From Platycnemis pennipes (lineage: Eukaryota; Arthropoda; Insecta; Odonata; Platycnemididae): DNA of 64,000 bases. A program made the translations under genes and the position numbers. The notes below the pieces were generated by a model, which saw only the letters and a program-made list of their open reading frames with translations, was not told where the DNA came from and ran no database searches. Each line of letters starts with the position of its first letter. Position 1 is the stretch's first letter. Of this stretch, positions 22,301-31,500 are shown one piece after another. The DNA is taken from the NCBI GenBank assembly GCA_933228895.1, contig OW121848.1, forward strand, positions 154,644,688 to 154,708,687. Direction: 5' to 3'.

Positions 22301-25300
22301 GTGTGTCAGCGTTATTACCAACAGTTTTTTCTGAAATTGATTAAATTTCTCAGAATTAATGGATACATCAAATTGAATGGCATATACCAATGCTTGCCTC
22401 TATAAAATATGAATATTCTCTACGCAATTTGTCATGTTGATAGCATGTTTCTTAAGTATGCGGAATTCAGGGCTAAAAGAACGATTAATTGCGTTCGGCC
22501 AATCATTCCCGAGGGATATTTATAATTCCGAGATTGGATACTCATATCGCGATATAGTATACGCGTATGCTATAGTAAATTCGTATACGATAAATAGCAA
22601 TGTGAATAATGAACGTATTTACTCATTAATTTACTAATTTATTTAAGCATCTCTTTGAGAAATTCGTATGCTTTTATAGTATTTATTATCGAGGATACGG
22701 AGGACAGAAGTGAAACAAATTTTTATTAGATAGTCGATCGTCTGCATATTCATAAAACCGCGCATTACACGAGCTGAATGCGTGTTGGAATATTATAAAA
22801 TGCAAACGTCAGCATAGGAAAATGAATCCTTTAATATTATATACATTAATGCATTCGTTAAAGTGCGTTATTTATAAACTGCAATATAAATATTTACTTT
22901 TGGGTCCTTCGTTTCCATGGATGTCCAAGGTTTGCGGCAAGATTGTTGAGTCTATCAATAGGTCCATATTTTGGTCATTGATCTTTATCTTAATTAAAAG
23001 ATAACAACTAATAATTTTAAAATAGCTGAGAACATTAGTGGAAAAACGTGTGTCATTTGGAGTGGACATTGAAGACGCATTCATGAAGTACTTGGATATT
23101 GAAGACCATTTAAAGAGTCTTTAACCCTTTAAATTTATTGCTTTCTTGTTTCCGGCATTGACGGAAGAGAATTTGTGTATACCTCTTCATGCCGAATTCA
23201 AATTTCTTCGGGAAGATTGAAGGTAAGTTCATGCATTTCCTCAGCTTCCCGATCTATTTCTAGCAGAATAAGTAGCATGCATTGGAGAAACATTTGGCAT
23301 ATAATAGGAGTTGTAATAAAAACGACTAATGTACTAGTGCATGAGGGTTACGGGTGTTACTTAATTAGTTTCTTGGCATATATTACAGCTTCTTAAGAAT
23401 CCCGAAAGGTAGTTATAAGCTGTGACAAGGACCCAACGGTGGAGGCTTCTACAAAGGGAGGCGCGGGAACATGTAATCGGCCGTAATAACGTCGGAGAGG
23501 AGGATAGGAAGTATAATGAGCCAATACTGCCAGTCAAAAGAAGCTTGGGGGAATGGTTCCGTGTCTCAAAATCAAGGACTGCTGAAAGGAAAAGACGGAA
23601 AAGTGGCAACATGAACCAATTGAGGAAGATAACATAGAATACATAATTGATTTGTGATACTCCTTATTGCATAAATAAATGTATTACATTGAATAAGTGA
23701 TTTATTTCATGGAGTTCCCTCTGAAATTCCCTTAGTCTGTATGCAATAGCGAAAATTGCAATGAACAAAGATTCTTCCTTCAAAAATAAAATAAAAAATT
23801 TTAAAATACGGGTATTAAATGACGTATTAGTACGAAGTTCTGCCACTAGATGAAGCCACAGTCTGCATTTGGTGGATCTTACTGCCTGGATTTGCCGATA
23901 GATGACTCTGTTGCTCGTTTAGATCAATGGTTTACATGAAATTGGTTAAATTTGATGCCATGATTTATATAGAGTTTATACGGAGTTTATATAAAGTTGA
24001 TATCGACGGTTGTGCACGTTTCCCTGCTGTTGATGTGATTTTTACATGAACGATGTATCAACGGAGGATTATGTGCTTGCTGGGTATAAAATGATAAGCA
24101 TATAATATTGGAAATAAGACGACAGTAAGAGATGAAGCGTAGAAGAAATAAACTATGAATGCACAGCTTTTAATGACATGGTACCGGATTGGGTAACTAA
24201 AGATTGGAGTTTCCACTCGGTTAGCCTGTGATAGCAGTAACTTTGATATTTTATCAATTTGTGGTCGCTGGAAGCATATTAGTCTCCAATTCTGAGGACA
24301 TATTTTTCCAGGGTTCAGTTTATACTCAATTTTTTCAATGCTTAATTTCATTTCTTTCCACCAGAATTATCATTTTATTACCTCAGATCCTTATTCTGAG
24401 TTTCTGGAAAACTTTTAGCGAAGCTTACAATGTTTTCGCATGCAATTTATTAGCTAATCTGACCTTTGGAAATTACTCTTAGAAATCATAAGAATCAATC
24501 AATAAAGAACTGACAAATACTGGCTGGCTACAATATCATAAAATGGGATAAAGTATAAAAGAAAGGAATGGAAAATATATATTCTTGGAGACAACTGAGG
24601 ATGAGGGGGGAATTACACAGTGGCATGGATATCATAATTTCTAGGGAACTTCATCAGGTTCAATTAAATATTCATTAACATGCTGAGTTGATTTCATGTG
24701 TAAGAGCACCATTTTAGTCACTCTTATTTGTAACACAGTCCATCAGTTCTCAGCAATAGCTACTTAAAGAAAAAATTCTAATTTATCTCACATAGAACTG
24801 AAAGAATTTAAAGAAGTACATTAATATTGGTAACGCTTATTTTTATTCATGAAATGAACATTGGGAGAATACTATAATTGCAAAAATCAGCAGAGTACTA
24901 GACTTTTAAAAGTAGTTCTCACAAAATTATGATGGTGACAGTGAAGAGCCTACGTCTATGTTTATGAGGCAACACTCAGTATTAGGTGTAATATGTAATT
25001 ACTAATTTAGTAGGTTTGTATCGGAATCTTATGGAGCAGGAAATTGTATGACAGACTGAAAAAAGAGTAATGTTTTGACATAATATTCATATTTCATACT
25101 TGTAGTTGACAATACAGTATTTAGCATTCACATTTACCTTAAGATATCCCAGATAAAACCTTTTCATTTTTGATGTTTCATTTTTTTGAGTTATACCTAG
25201 ATTCAAAACTTGGTTATTGTTTATATTTATGGCGTTCTTAACATATGTCTAGATAAGGAAACTCACTGTGCTATGGAGTAATCAGTATGGAGAATGCAGA

Positions 25301-26322
25301 CTAATGCAGTCCTTCATGGTAGGCAATTCCCGTTTCCAACATCTGGCTTCCAATTAAGTTAGTCATTAATAGAATTAAGCCTAGAGCTAACAGCCCTCAT
25401 AACTGGCTGCATATGAACGACTAGAACATGTTCTGAAACTCTGTGGATGTGTGGTCTAATTGCTACTGCAGCTCTTTGGCAGCACATATGACATGGAAAA
25501 ATGGAAATTTGAGGGTGTGGGGTATGCATCAGCAGCAGCCTGATGCATGCCCCACCGAGCCACTGATGCACATCAGTGGCTCGATAGTTTAATATTAATA
25601 AAGAAATCAAAACTACAGTTAATTGTTACAACGTTAAGGCCAAATTGGGAAGCAAGATTACCTCCCAGAAAGAGATTGTGTTCTTTCACCCTTTCTATGA
25701 CTACCATGATATTGGAAAAACAGCGAGTTGTGCAGGAAAAATGACTGAGAAATAAAAATTACATTTAATTCTCATGCAATGTAACTACTACCCTTGTTTC
25801 AAAATGATACCGAGTTGCATCGATAAGCAAATCGTTCGAATTCTTAAGGGGATAATTATAACAACCCTAATAAAAAATCCTTTTATTTTTCAGAGACATG
25901 ATAGGTCATTCTTAGGTCTAGTTATCACAAGAAAGCAATAACACTGAGTGACAACTTCAGATAACCAGTGCCACTAATAAAATTCAGCTTCCTCTTTAGG
26001 GGGCAGCCACTAACATGGGGTCCTTCTAAAATACAGTTAATACTTGCCTCCTTAACTTGCACATAGGTTCCGTCATTTTGAATTTTTATTCTTGCCCCTG
26101 TACTGGATGCAGTTTTTTCTATCTTTACTGGTTTTATACATTCCTTAAAAGAAAATTTTTAGTGTGTAACTAATGATACGAAAAACTTACGCTACCAAGA
26201 AGTGGCAACTAATGAATTTATACTTTTTAAAAAACATTAATTTCAAGCTTTCATACCTGTGATGGGGTGATAAAGTCATCTAAATCAGTTATTTGTAAAA
26301 CACCACTGAATCTTCCTGACAT
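18876..26322 (-). CDS. CIAO3: CIAO3/NARFL (Nar1-like) cytosolic Fe-S assembly factor, six coding exons, C-terminus not found
   Basis: Six minus-strand exons join in phase to give the first 338 residues of a CIAO3/NARFL/Nar1 protein: 26322-26257, 26143-26048, 21095-20958, 20508-20394, 20207-20049 and 19317-18876. Known for the family: an iron-only-hydrogenase-like protein that links early and late cytosolic Fe-S assembly and delivers clusters to the CIA targeting complex. Seen: N-terminal [13 protein letters not shown] with Cys24, the CLACSGC motif (Cys65, 68, 71), SSSCPG with Cys190, CYAEKTHG, and [11 protein letters not shown] with Cys239. These match the cluster ligands of the human protein apart from its last two (the CPSGC motif), which lie in exons not found here. 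The last visible exon ends in phase 2 at a GTAAAT donor after KPL. The family is usually about 470-480 residues, so roughly 135 are missing, either beyond a long intron or lost. The start is the ATG giving the conserved N-terminus; an upstream ORF stops one base before it. Confidence 0.93.
20049..20207 (-). CDS. CIAO3: CIAO3 coding exon 5
   Basis: Encodes [12 protein letters not shown] through [10 protein letters not shown]. The stretch with EEFIRRYR and the SSSCPG motif (Cys190) corresponds to the hydrogenase-like domain's first ligand for the internal cluster. The acceptor is TGTATCTAG and the donor GTCAGT. It ends in phase 1 inside the Gly192 codon. Confidence 0.93.
20394..20508 (-). CDS. 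CIAO3: CIAO3 coding exon 4
   Basis: Thirty-eight codons plus one base, starting [15 protein letters not shown] and including [14 protein letters not shown], which matches the conserved sequence after the N-terminal cluster domain. The acceptor is TTTTTTAG and the donor GTGAGT. It leaves phase 1, completed by the first two bases of exon 5 to give Gly139. Confidence 0.92.
20958..21095 (-). CDS. CIAO3: CIAO3 coding exon 3 (CxxCxxC cluster)
   Basis: Forty-six codons, [17 protein letters not shown] onward, including the ITSAEGV and QQSHE stretches shared across the family. The three cysteines (65, 68, 71 of the model) are the N-terminal [4Fe-4S] ligands together with Cys24. The acceptor is GAGAGAGCAG, the donor GTGAGA, and both borders are phase 0. 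Confidence 0.94.
21341..21445 (+). mobile_element. tRNA-derived SINE family S2
   Basis: Box A-like TAGCTTAATTGGCAGAG at 21354-21370 and box B-like AGGGTTTGAGTCCCAGTCAAG at about 21389. The tail CTTGTGGAAATTCTGCTAT is shared with the palindrome at 5186-5316. It lies in CIAO3 intron 2. Confidence 0.65.
21733..21905. mobile_element. pogo/mariner-type MITE with TA duplication
   Basis: The left end CATTCAAGCCCACTTATATC and right end, read inward, CAGTCAAGCCCGTTTACAAT form imperfect inverted repeats. TA lies on both sides (21731-21732, 21906-21907). It is 173 bp, non-coding, in CIAO3 intron 2. Confidence 0.65.
21910..25500. other. CIAO3 intron 2, AT-rich, nothing recognised
   Basis: Long AT-rich intronic sequence between CIAO3 exons 3 and 2. 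Open frames are short and low-complexity, with no splice-flanked conserved segment noticed on either strand. Confidence 0.5.
25517..25583. repeat. Two adjacent hairpins
   Basis: Hairpin 1 has arms 25517-25532 and 25540-25555 (GTGGGGTATGCATCAG and CTGATGCATGCCCCAC, 16 bp with one G-T pair, 7-base loop). Hairpin 2 follows immediately with arms 25556-25567 and 25572-25583 (CGAGCCACTGAT and ATCAGTGGCTCG, 12 bp perfect, 4-base loop). Both lie in CIAO3 intron 2. Confidence 0.9.
26048..26143 (-). CDS. CIAO3: CIAO3 coding exon 2 (GC donor)
   Basis: Thirty-two codons starting [14 protein letters not shown]. It includes Cys24, the first predicted Fe-S ligand. The acceptor is a TTTTAAG site. The 3' border is best placed at AAGGAG followed by GCAAGT, a non-canonical GC donor in otherwise perfect consensus. 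Cutting there joins phase 0 to exon 3 without inserted residues relative to the family; reading on adds about 30 unconserved residues before a stop. Confidence 0.88.
26257..26322 (-). CDS. CIAO3: CIAO3 coding exon 1
   Basis: Twenty-two codons from the ATG, reading [17 protein letters not shown] and then ITPSQ. This is the conserved N-terminus of CIAO3 proteins. It ends in phase 0 at CAG followed by GTATGA. The 5' part of the same exon carries the upstream ORF annotated separately. Confidence 0.93.
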
Positions 26323-26323
26323 A

Positions 26324-26482
26324 TCACTTTCTCACCTCTTGCAAAATAACACTTTCCAGTCCTGTCGGATTATCTCCTTCAATTTTTTTTAGAAGTCGTT
26401 CCAAAGGTTCTGAACATATACGCCACAGATTGTATCGCATCAAGGCCAAAGTCCTTCTCAGGGAGTGTAAGTAATCGGCCAT
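26324..26482 (-). CDS. 52-codon upstream ORF in the first CIAO3 exon, candidate microprotein
   Basis: Starts at an ATG inside CAAGATGGCCGA, close to the TISU/YY1-type start context (SAASATGGCGGC), and runs 52 codons to TGA. The CIAO3 ATG follows after a single base. The predicted peptide begins MADYLHSLRRTLALM, is basic and leucine-rich at the N-terminus and ends near SVILQEVRK. It has no obvious transmembrane segment or family motif and is not recognised. It may be a conserved microprotein made from a bicistronic mRNA, a regulatory uORF limiting CIAO3 translation, or chance. A GAG|GTGAGA donor-like site lies just before its stop, so it could instead be spliced into another transcript. Confidence 0.45.
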   Translation of the reverse strand: MADYLHSLRRTLALMRYNLWRICSEPLERLLKKIEGDNPTGLESVILQEVRK

Positions 26483-26526
26483 CTTGGCTCTGTTTCGCGG
26501 CGGGAATTCGAACTTACCATGCTACC
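26466..26526 (-). promoter_or_regulatory. CIAO3 promoter-like module, inverted relative to a copy at 27711-27771
   Basis: Read on the minus strand this is GGTAGCATGGTAAGTTCGAA then TTCCCGC, followed by CAGAGCCAAGATGGCCGATT. The copy at 27711-27771 on the plus strand matches over about 60 bases at roughly 85 percent. The first part resembles a tRNA-like box A/box B pair; the second is a YY1/TISU-type initiator. Confidence 0.5.
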
Positions 26527-26691
26527 ATACGTTATTGCGGCAAAGAACCGCAATTTGACGCGTAATTAAGAAAGATGGAGATATTAATTTTTATGGTATG
26601 TAAAAGATATAACAAAAAGTCAGAAACAGTTCTTATATTACACTCGAAGGTATTGGTACTCACTACAAAAATCCTAAAAAAACTCGAGTTT

Positions 26692-27030
26692 TGCATACAC
26701 GCAAATTATATTAACGAAGAACCACAAGTTGCCGTTTAGCTGAAAGACCGGGTTATGAATTATTTGTGATGTGTAAATTTTGGAAACACTTTGAAAGCAG
26801 TTGTCACTTCAAATCCGAAGGTCAAGGGTTTGACTCCATAAATGTTAGAAACATCGATTTTACCATGTGAGCATACGCAGGTTATATTTAAAAAGAAGTT
26901 CAATTTACCGTTTAATTAAATAATAAGATTTATGAATTTTTTGTGGTGTTAAAACAACACAATGACACTTCGGAAGCTGTTCTCGCATCACTCCCAAAGG
27001 TCTTAGGTTCGACTCCATAAATCATCAATC
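26692..27030 (+). repeat. Tandem pair of a tRNA-like repeat, about 180 bp unit
   Basis: Two direct units start CATACACGCAAATTATATTA (26692) and CATACGCAGGTTATATTTAA (26872). They end with box B-like AAGGGTTTGACTCCATAAAT and TTAGGTTCGACTCCATAAAT. The divergence is high. They lie between the CIAO3 and COX10 starts. Confidence 0.65.
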
Positions 27031-27710
27031 TTATCTTCATTGGCCTCGGCCTCAGCTACATAAGAGTATAGTTTATTCCGCGCAGATGAAGGAACAGTAG
27101 GCACACTAGCTACGATTAGTGATGTCGTTTGATTCATTGAGCTTTGCAGACTTACTTTACACAGTCCGAAAATCACCGCATTTGGCATTATACCTATGGC
27201 TGTGCCTCTGGCCCTTTTCACCATGCCTACTAGTGAAGGGAGGAAGGCGACGGCAATGCAGCACCAAATATTTGTTGGCGTCGTAAAGAGCGTTCTTAAG
27301 TTTGATAGATATAATGCATGCTATCCCCAAAGGCTACATCCTGGATGTATTCCAAAACTGGAATTTGACCATTTTGCCCTTGTTGCCATATTGATTTTAC
27401 TAAACTTTACTGACAAGTCTAATACAGTCTATGCTAAAGAAACATTTACTTTGGCAAACTTCTATTCCAAATATCTGTGTTTTCTATTACAAGTAACCTG
27501 AGATATTGTCAAGAACTCTCTCGAAGAGAAATTTTCAATAGAAGTCAGGCTGCTTTACAACTGATTTAGCCCAAAATGCAGAGAGAATGCTTAAGAAGAC
27601 TTAAGTCTGACTCCTCCAATACTGAAATGCGATTAAACGATTACGATTGCGCATATTTGATGTTTTTTTAGTATAGATTGTGATAGGCTTGGCAGCAAAA
27701 ATCTACGTTA

Positions 27711-28046
27711 GGTAGCACGGTAAGTTCGAATTCCCGCTGGGAATCAGAGCCAATGTGGCGGATTACATTAGACAAGTGTTTCACGACATGACCTCGATCA
27801 AGGCCGGCATACGTCTAGGTTCGTACAGCACTAATGAAACGCAATACGTATTGCGTATTGAACTTGATTTGTTTATTATTTTTACTTCGGCTTTAATATA
27901 AATGCCGAAATAATAGAAGTAGGTGGAATCCACGTTAGGTTATACCCTTTCGGTTGCAGAAATGCAGAGAAAGTGGTTTCAATAATTTTTAATAATGGCC
28001 AATTACTTATACTTGAGTGTTGTGCTGTCGTATGATTTTTGCCAAG
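27711..28046 (+). promoter_or_regulatory. Candidate COX10 promoter and non-coding first exon
   Basis: A GAGCCAATGTGGCGG stretch (27736-27750), YY1-like, is followed by moderately CpG-containing sequence, an 18 bp perfect palindrome at 27839-27856, and a good donor CCAAG|GTAAGG at 28046/28047. This donor could pair with the acceptor at 28419 to make a leader exon. It is inferred only from splice-site quality and position, since no TATA box is evident. Confidence 0.35.
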
Positions 28047-28419
28047 GTAAGGTTTTTTTCAAGCTCACCCCGTAAGAAATTCTTAATAAATTTTGTATTC
28101 CGATTTTACCAGCTCCTGAGTACCTTGATCGCCCTTTAGCACCCCATGTAATGACTTTGTGTTGAAATTATAGTGTAGCGGACTAACTATTTCATTGCCA
28201 ACATGTTTATTTCGGTGCCTATTTAATGCTTTTTTTTATTGAATCGTCTGATATGCATGTAAATCGTATGCTCTGTGTCATAATTATCCGGAGTCAAATA
28301 ATGCCCTTGTAGTGAATGGGTTTCATGAAGATAGCTTGCTTTTCTCAGGTCCTAGAATTCTCTAATGTCTTCGTATTAGACACAACGTTTACTGTAAATA
28401 TTTTTCTTTTTTCATTCAG

Positions 28420-28586
28420 GTGGCAGTGAATGGCATGGGTGGAAGAACAAGGAAGAAATATCTTAGTTGTATGAATATCCTAGCCTAATGCTGCTCTTAG
28501 AGTTTACTTCTCGGATCAGGAGTGTAATAAACATGACTTACCGAAGATATCATCTAATCTATCGAGTCGGTGTTGCAATATCACAG
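28420..28586 (+). CDS. COX10: COX10 exon with 5'UTR end and first 33 codons
   Basis: The acceptor TTTTTTCATTCAG at 28419 suggests a spliced 5' leader. The coding ATG at 28488 gives [20 protein letters not shown], rich in Arg with no acidic residue after position 5, as in mitochondrial presequences. The exon ends in phase 0 at CACAG|GTAAGA. Two short ORFs (ATG at 28433 and 28471) precede it and end before or just after the coding ATG. The N-terminus is poorly conserved in the family, so this exon is less secure than the rest. Confidence 0.65.
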
Positions 28587-31500
28587 GTAAGAATCTTACG
28601 GCACCTCTAAATTGTTACTTTTAAAATACGATTGTGAAAGGGCTTCTCTGTAATCAAGCTATTATGTATTCATTTGTGTCCACTGCTATATGTACTTATG
28701 AGACGGGCAGATGTGCTAATGTATTCAGTGAAAATTGTAAGTTTCGGAGTATATAGAGAATAGAACATGTAGGGAACTTTGCTTCAATATATTAATATCA
28801 ATTTTCATAAAGAAGGAGATATGGTGGTTCAGCATTGATCCTTTTGCGCTAATCTTGCTTACATATGACATTTTATGTCATGAACGTCTCTTGCTGACAA
28901 CAAAGATGTAAAATTATAAAAATACAGATCCTTGGAAAGTAAATTTCATTTACCATTGCCTTGATTACTGCCCTAGGAAAGGATTCTCCTGTACTGGGGG
29001 ATGAACTGTGGTCCTTTGGCTTTCTGGCCACTGCAGAGACCACTGTGCTACCCAGGTTCTCTTCAGCTCCCTTGGTGGCTGTTGATTTTGACATCCACAA
29101 TCTCTTACCGTTGGTTGATCATTTTGCTTACCAATAGATTTTAGAGTCTATACTCGTGGGTGGTTGCTTCTTTAGAGCCCTCATGGCAAATCTACCAGGT
29201 GCTTATTGATGGTTCGAAAACACACATATGCTTCAATGAGGGAGTAAATGAAATACTTTTTTAATGATGGATTCGAGTGGTAAAATTAAGTCTTGTGAAA
29301 ACCTTAGCACTACATAATTCTTGTTTGCAGAATGTGATTAAATTCTTTTGTGTGAATTTTTATGAAAGAGCAGCTGAATAAATGAGTGAAGATAAATCAT
29401 TCATGGATATTCGTTGTCTAGTATCATCCACCCAAGGATAATTGGGACTAAATCATCATAGGGTGTGAAGGCCGTGGAATCTGATCACCTTTACCGTGGA
29501 TGCAATTACTTGAAAATGTAGCTTGATGGAGAGCAGCTTAAGTACCATAATTTTATCTAGAGTCCTCAGGTTTGAATCCTGGGTGAGACAGAGCATTTTC
29601 AGTGAAATTTCAGTTATTCCTTGGGTGCTATGTGGAGTGCATTTCACAATGAGCATTCTGCTATTGTACATATCAGTGGGTAACTTCATCAATGTTTTTC
29701 TGTGGCTAGTTCACAGTCTTTGACTTTGTTATAAGTGAGTACCTTAGTGTTTAATGTTGCTTCAGTCTTGTGGACAGTGGTGCAATGCACAATATTATGG
29801 CTGCCTTTTTTGGTAGTTTGTGAAACTTCTTGATCTTTTAAACGTTTTAGAAAATCCACTGGGGAGAATGGTAGCTTTGTTACTTAACTGGGTGAAGCAA
29901 CTGGTGTGAATTTGGAGGATATCGTTTTTAATTCCAATGAAAGTGAATGAGTTTTGCCCAGTCCTATATTGTGCATATCAGCAGGTAATTCTGTTGAGGT
30001 TTTTGTGACTACTTTTCAATCCTCGAATTTGAGTTAACTGTCCTTGGGTTTGTACGTTTCACAGAGATTCATGAAGAGCTGTCTAATGATCGCGTGGGAA
30101 ATTTCTCTCCATCTTTCCTTTATTCACAAAAACTCTGTCAACCCAATGTATCATATCCATTTATCCTTATTACTTAATGGTGTATGATGGCCGTTACTGT
30201 TGGCCACTAGTAATTATTTACTGCAGCGCTATCGTGCTAGTCTGTACTGCAGACCTATCATAGTGTTCAACGTTAAGGTTGATCAGATTGTAACATTCAT
30301 TTGGGTATTCATCAAAGGATAGCAATATAGGTCTCCTTTATTCATAATGTCATGATAATATGTAAGCTTGAATAATCTAAACATACAGAGCTCTTATCCA
30401 TGGTCTGATTCATATCAGTGGTATTTTATTACTTGATGAGTAGGAAGCCAATGGAATTGTTTACCATATTTTTTTATTGCAGAATAGGAAAGTGTTTGTA
30501 AAATAAAAGTACCAGTATTTTTCCGTTCTTCGATCCATTGAGTCATTCTCAAGTTTTAAGAGATGAAAAACTGATGTTTTTAGCCCTCTCGGAAAAGTGG
30601 GCACAAAAAGGATTCATACGTGATCCACTTCATCCAATCACAACTGAGTCTGCGCAACTCCATCGCCAAATCACAATGGGGGACACCCAGCTGACGCTGC
30701 CAATGGAAATGGTTGTTATACTCCATTTGGGTTATTTTGACAGGCATTGCATATTAGACTACTTACATTGTAATTTGTGAATAAGTAAATAAACTTCAGT
30801 ACACCTTTAGTCACAATATATACCAAAATGTATATGAAAATATTTTGTTGTTCAGTTGTTTGGGATTATTTCCAGGATGCGACAGGATCTGTGCAGACAG
30901 ACCTCCCATCCCCACCTCACCTCCCCTCCACTCCCCCTCCTCTTCCCCTCCACTTCCCCTCCACTTCCCCTCCACTTCTCCTCCACTTCCCCTCCACTTC
31001 CCCTCCCTTTCCCCTTCACTTCCCCTCCCTTTCCCCTTCACTTCCCCTCCCTTTCCCCTTCACTTCCCCTCCCTTTCCCCTTCACTTCCCCTCCCTTTCC
31101 CCTTCACTTCCCCTCCCTTTCCCCTTCACTTCCCCTCCCTTTCCCCTCCACCTCCCCCCTCAGTTCTCCCTCCAAAACAGTCAAGGAGGGGAGGTGGGTG
31201 ACATAGATACACGCAGTTCGTTTGGTGGGTGTCACCTTTTGCTTATTTTGATTTTCACTACATGAATGGAATGGCTGTGGTTAGAAGATTGATTTTTTAA
31301 CTCAAGTTCAGTTTTCGTTCCCATCTGACGATTGTACAAAATAGTGATTTTGGTTCAGAGTAAACGCCACTATTGTGTCCTTTCCACGTTTTAATCTGTA
31401 ATATACTCCACAATGTAGGTAAATAAATGATGACATCATAGTTAGAAGATCCCTTTTTCTCAATGTTTGCAGCCATATTCAACTCGGACACCCCAGCATA

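Noticed and set aside
30828..31265. Three overlapping Pro/Ser/Leu-rich frames on plus and one Gly/Glu-rich on minus
   Set aside because: Direct translation of the CCCCT minisatellite in all frames; not genes.
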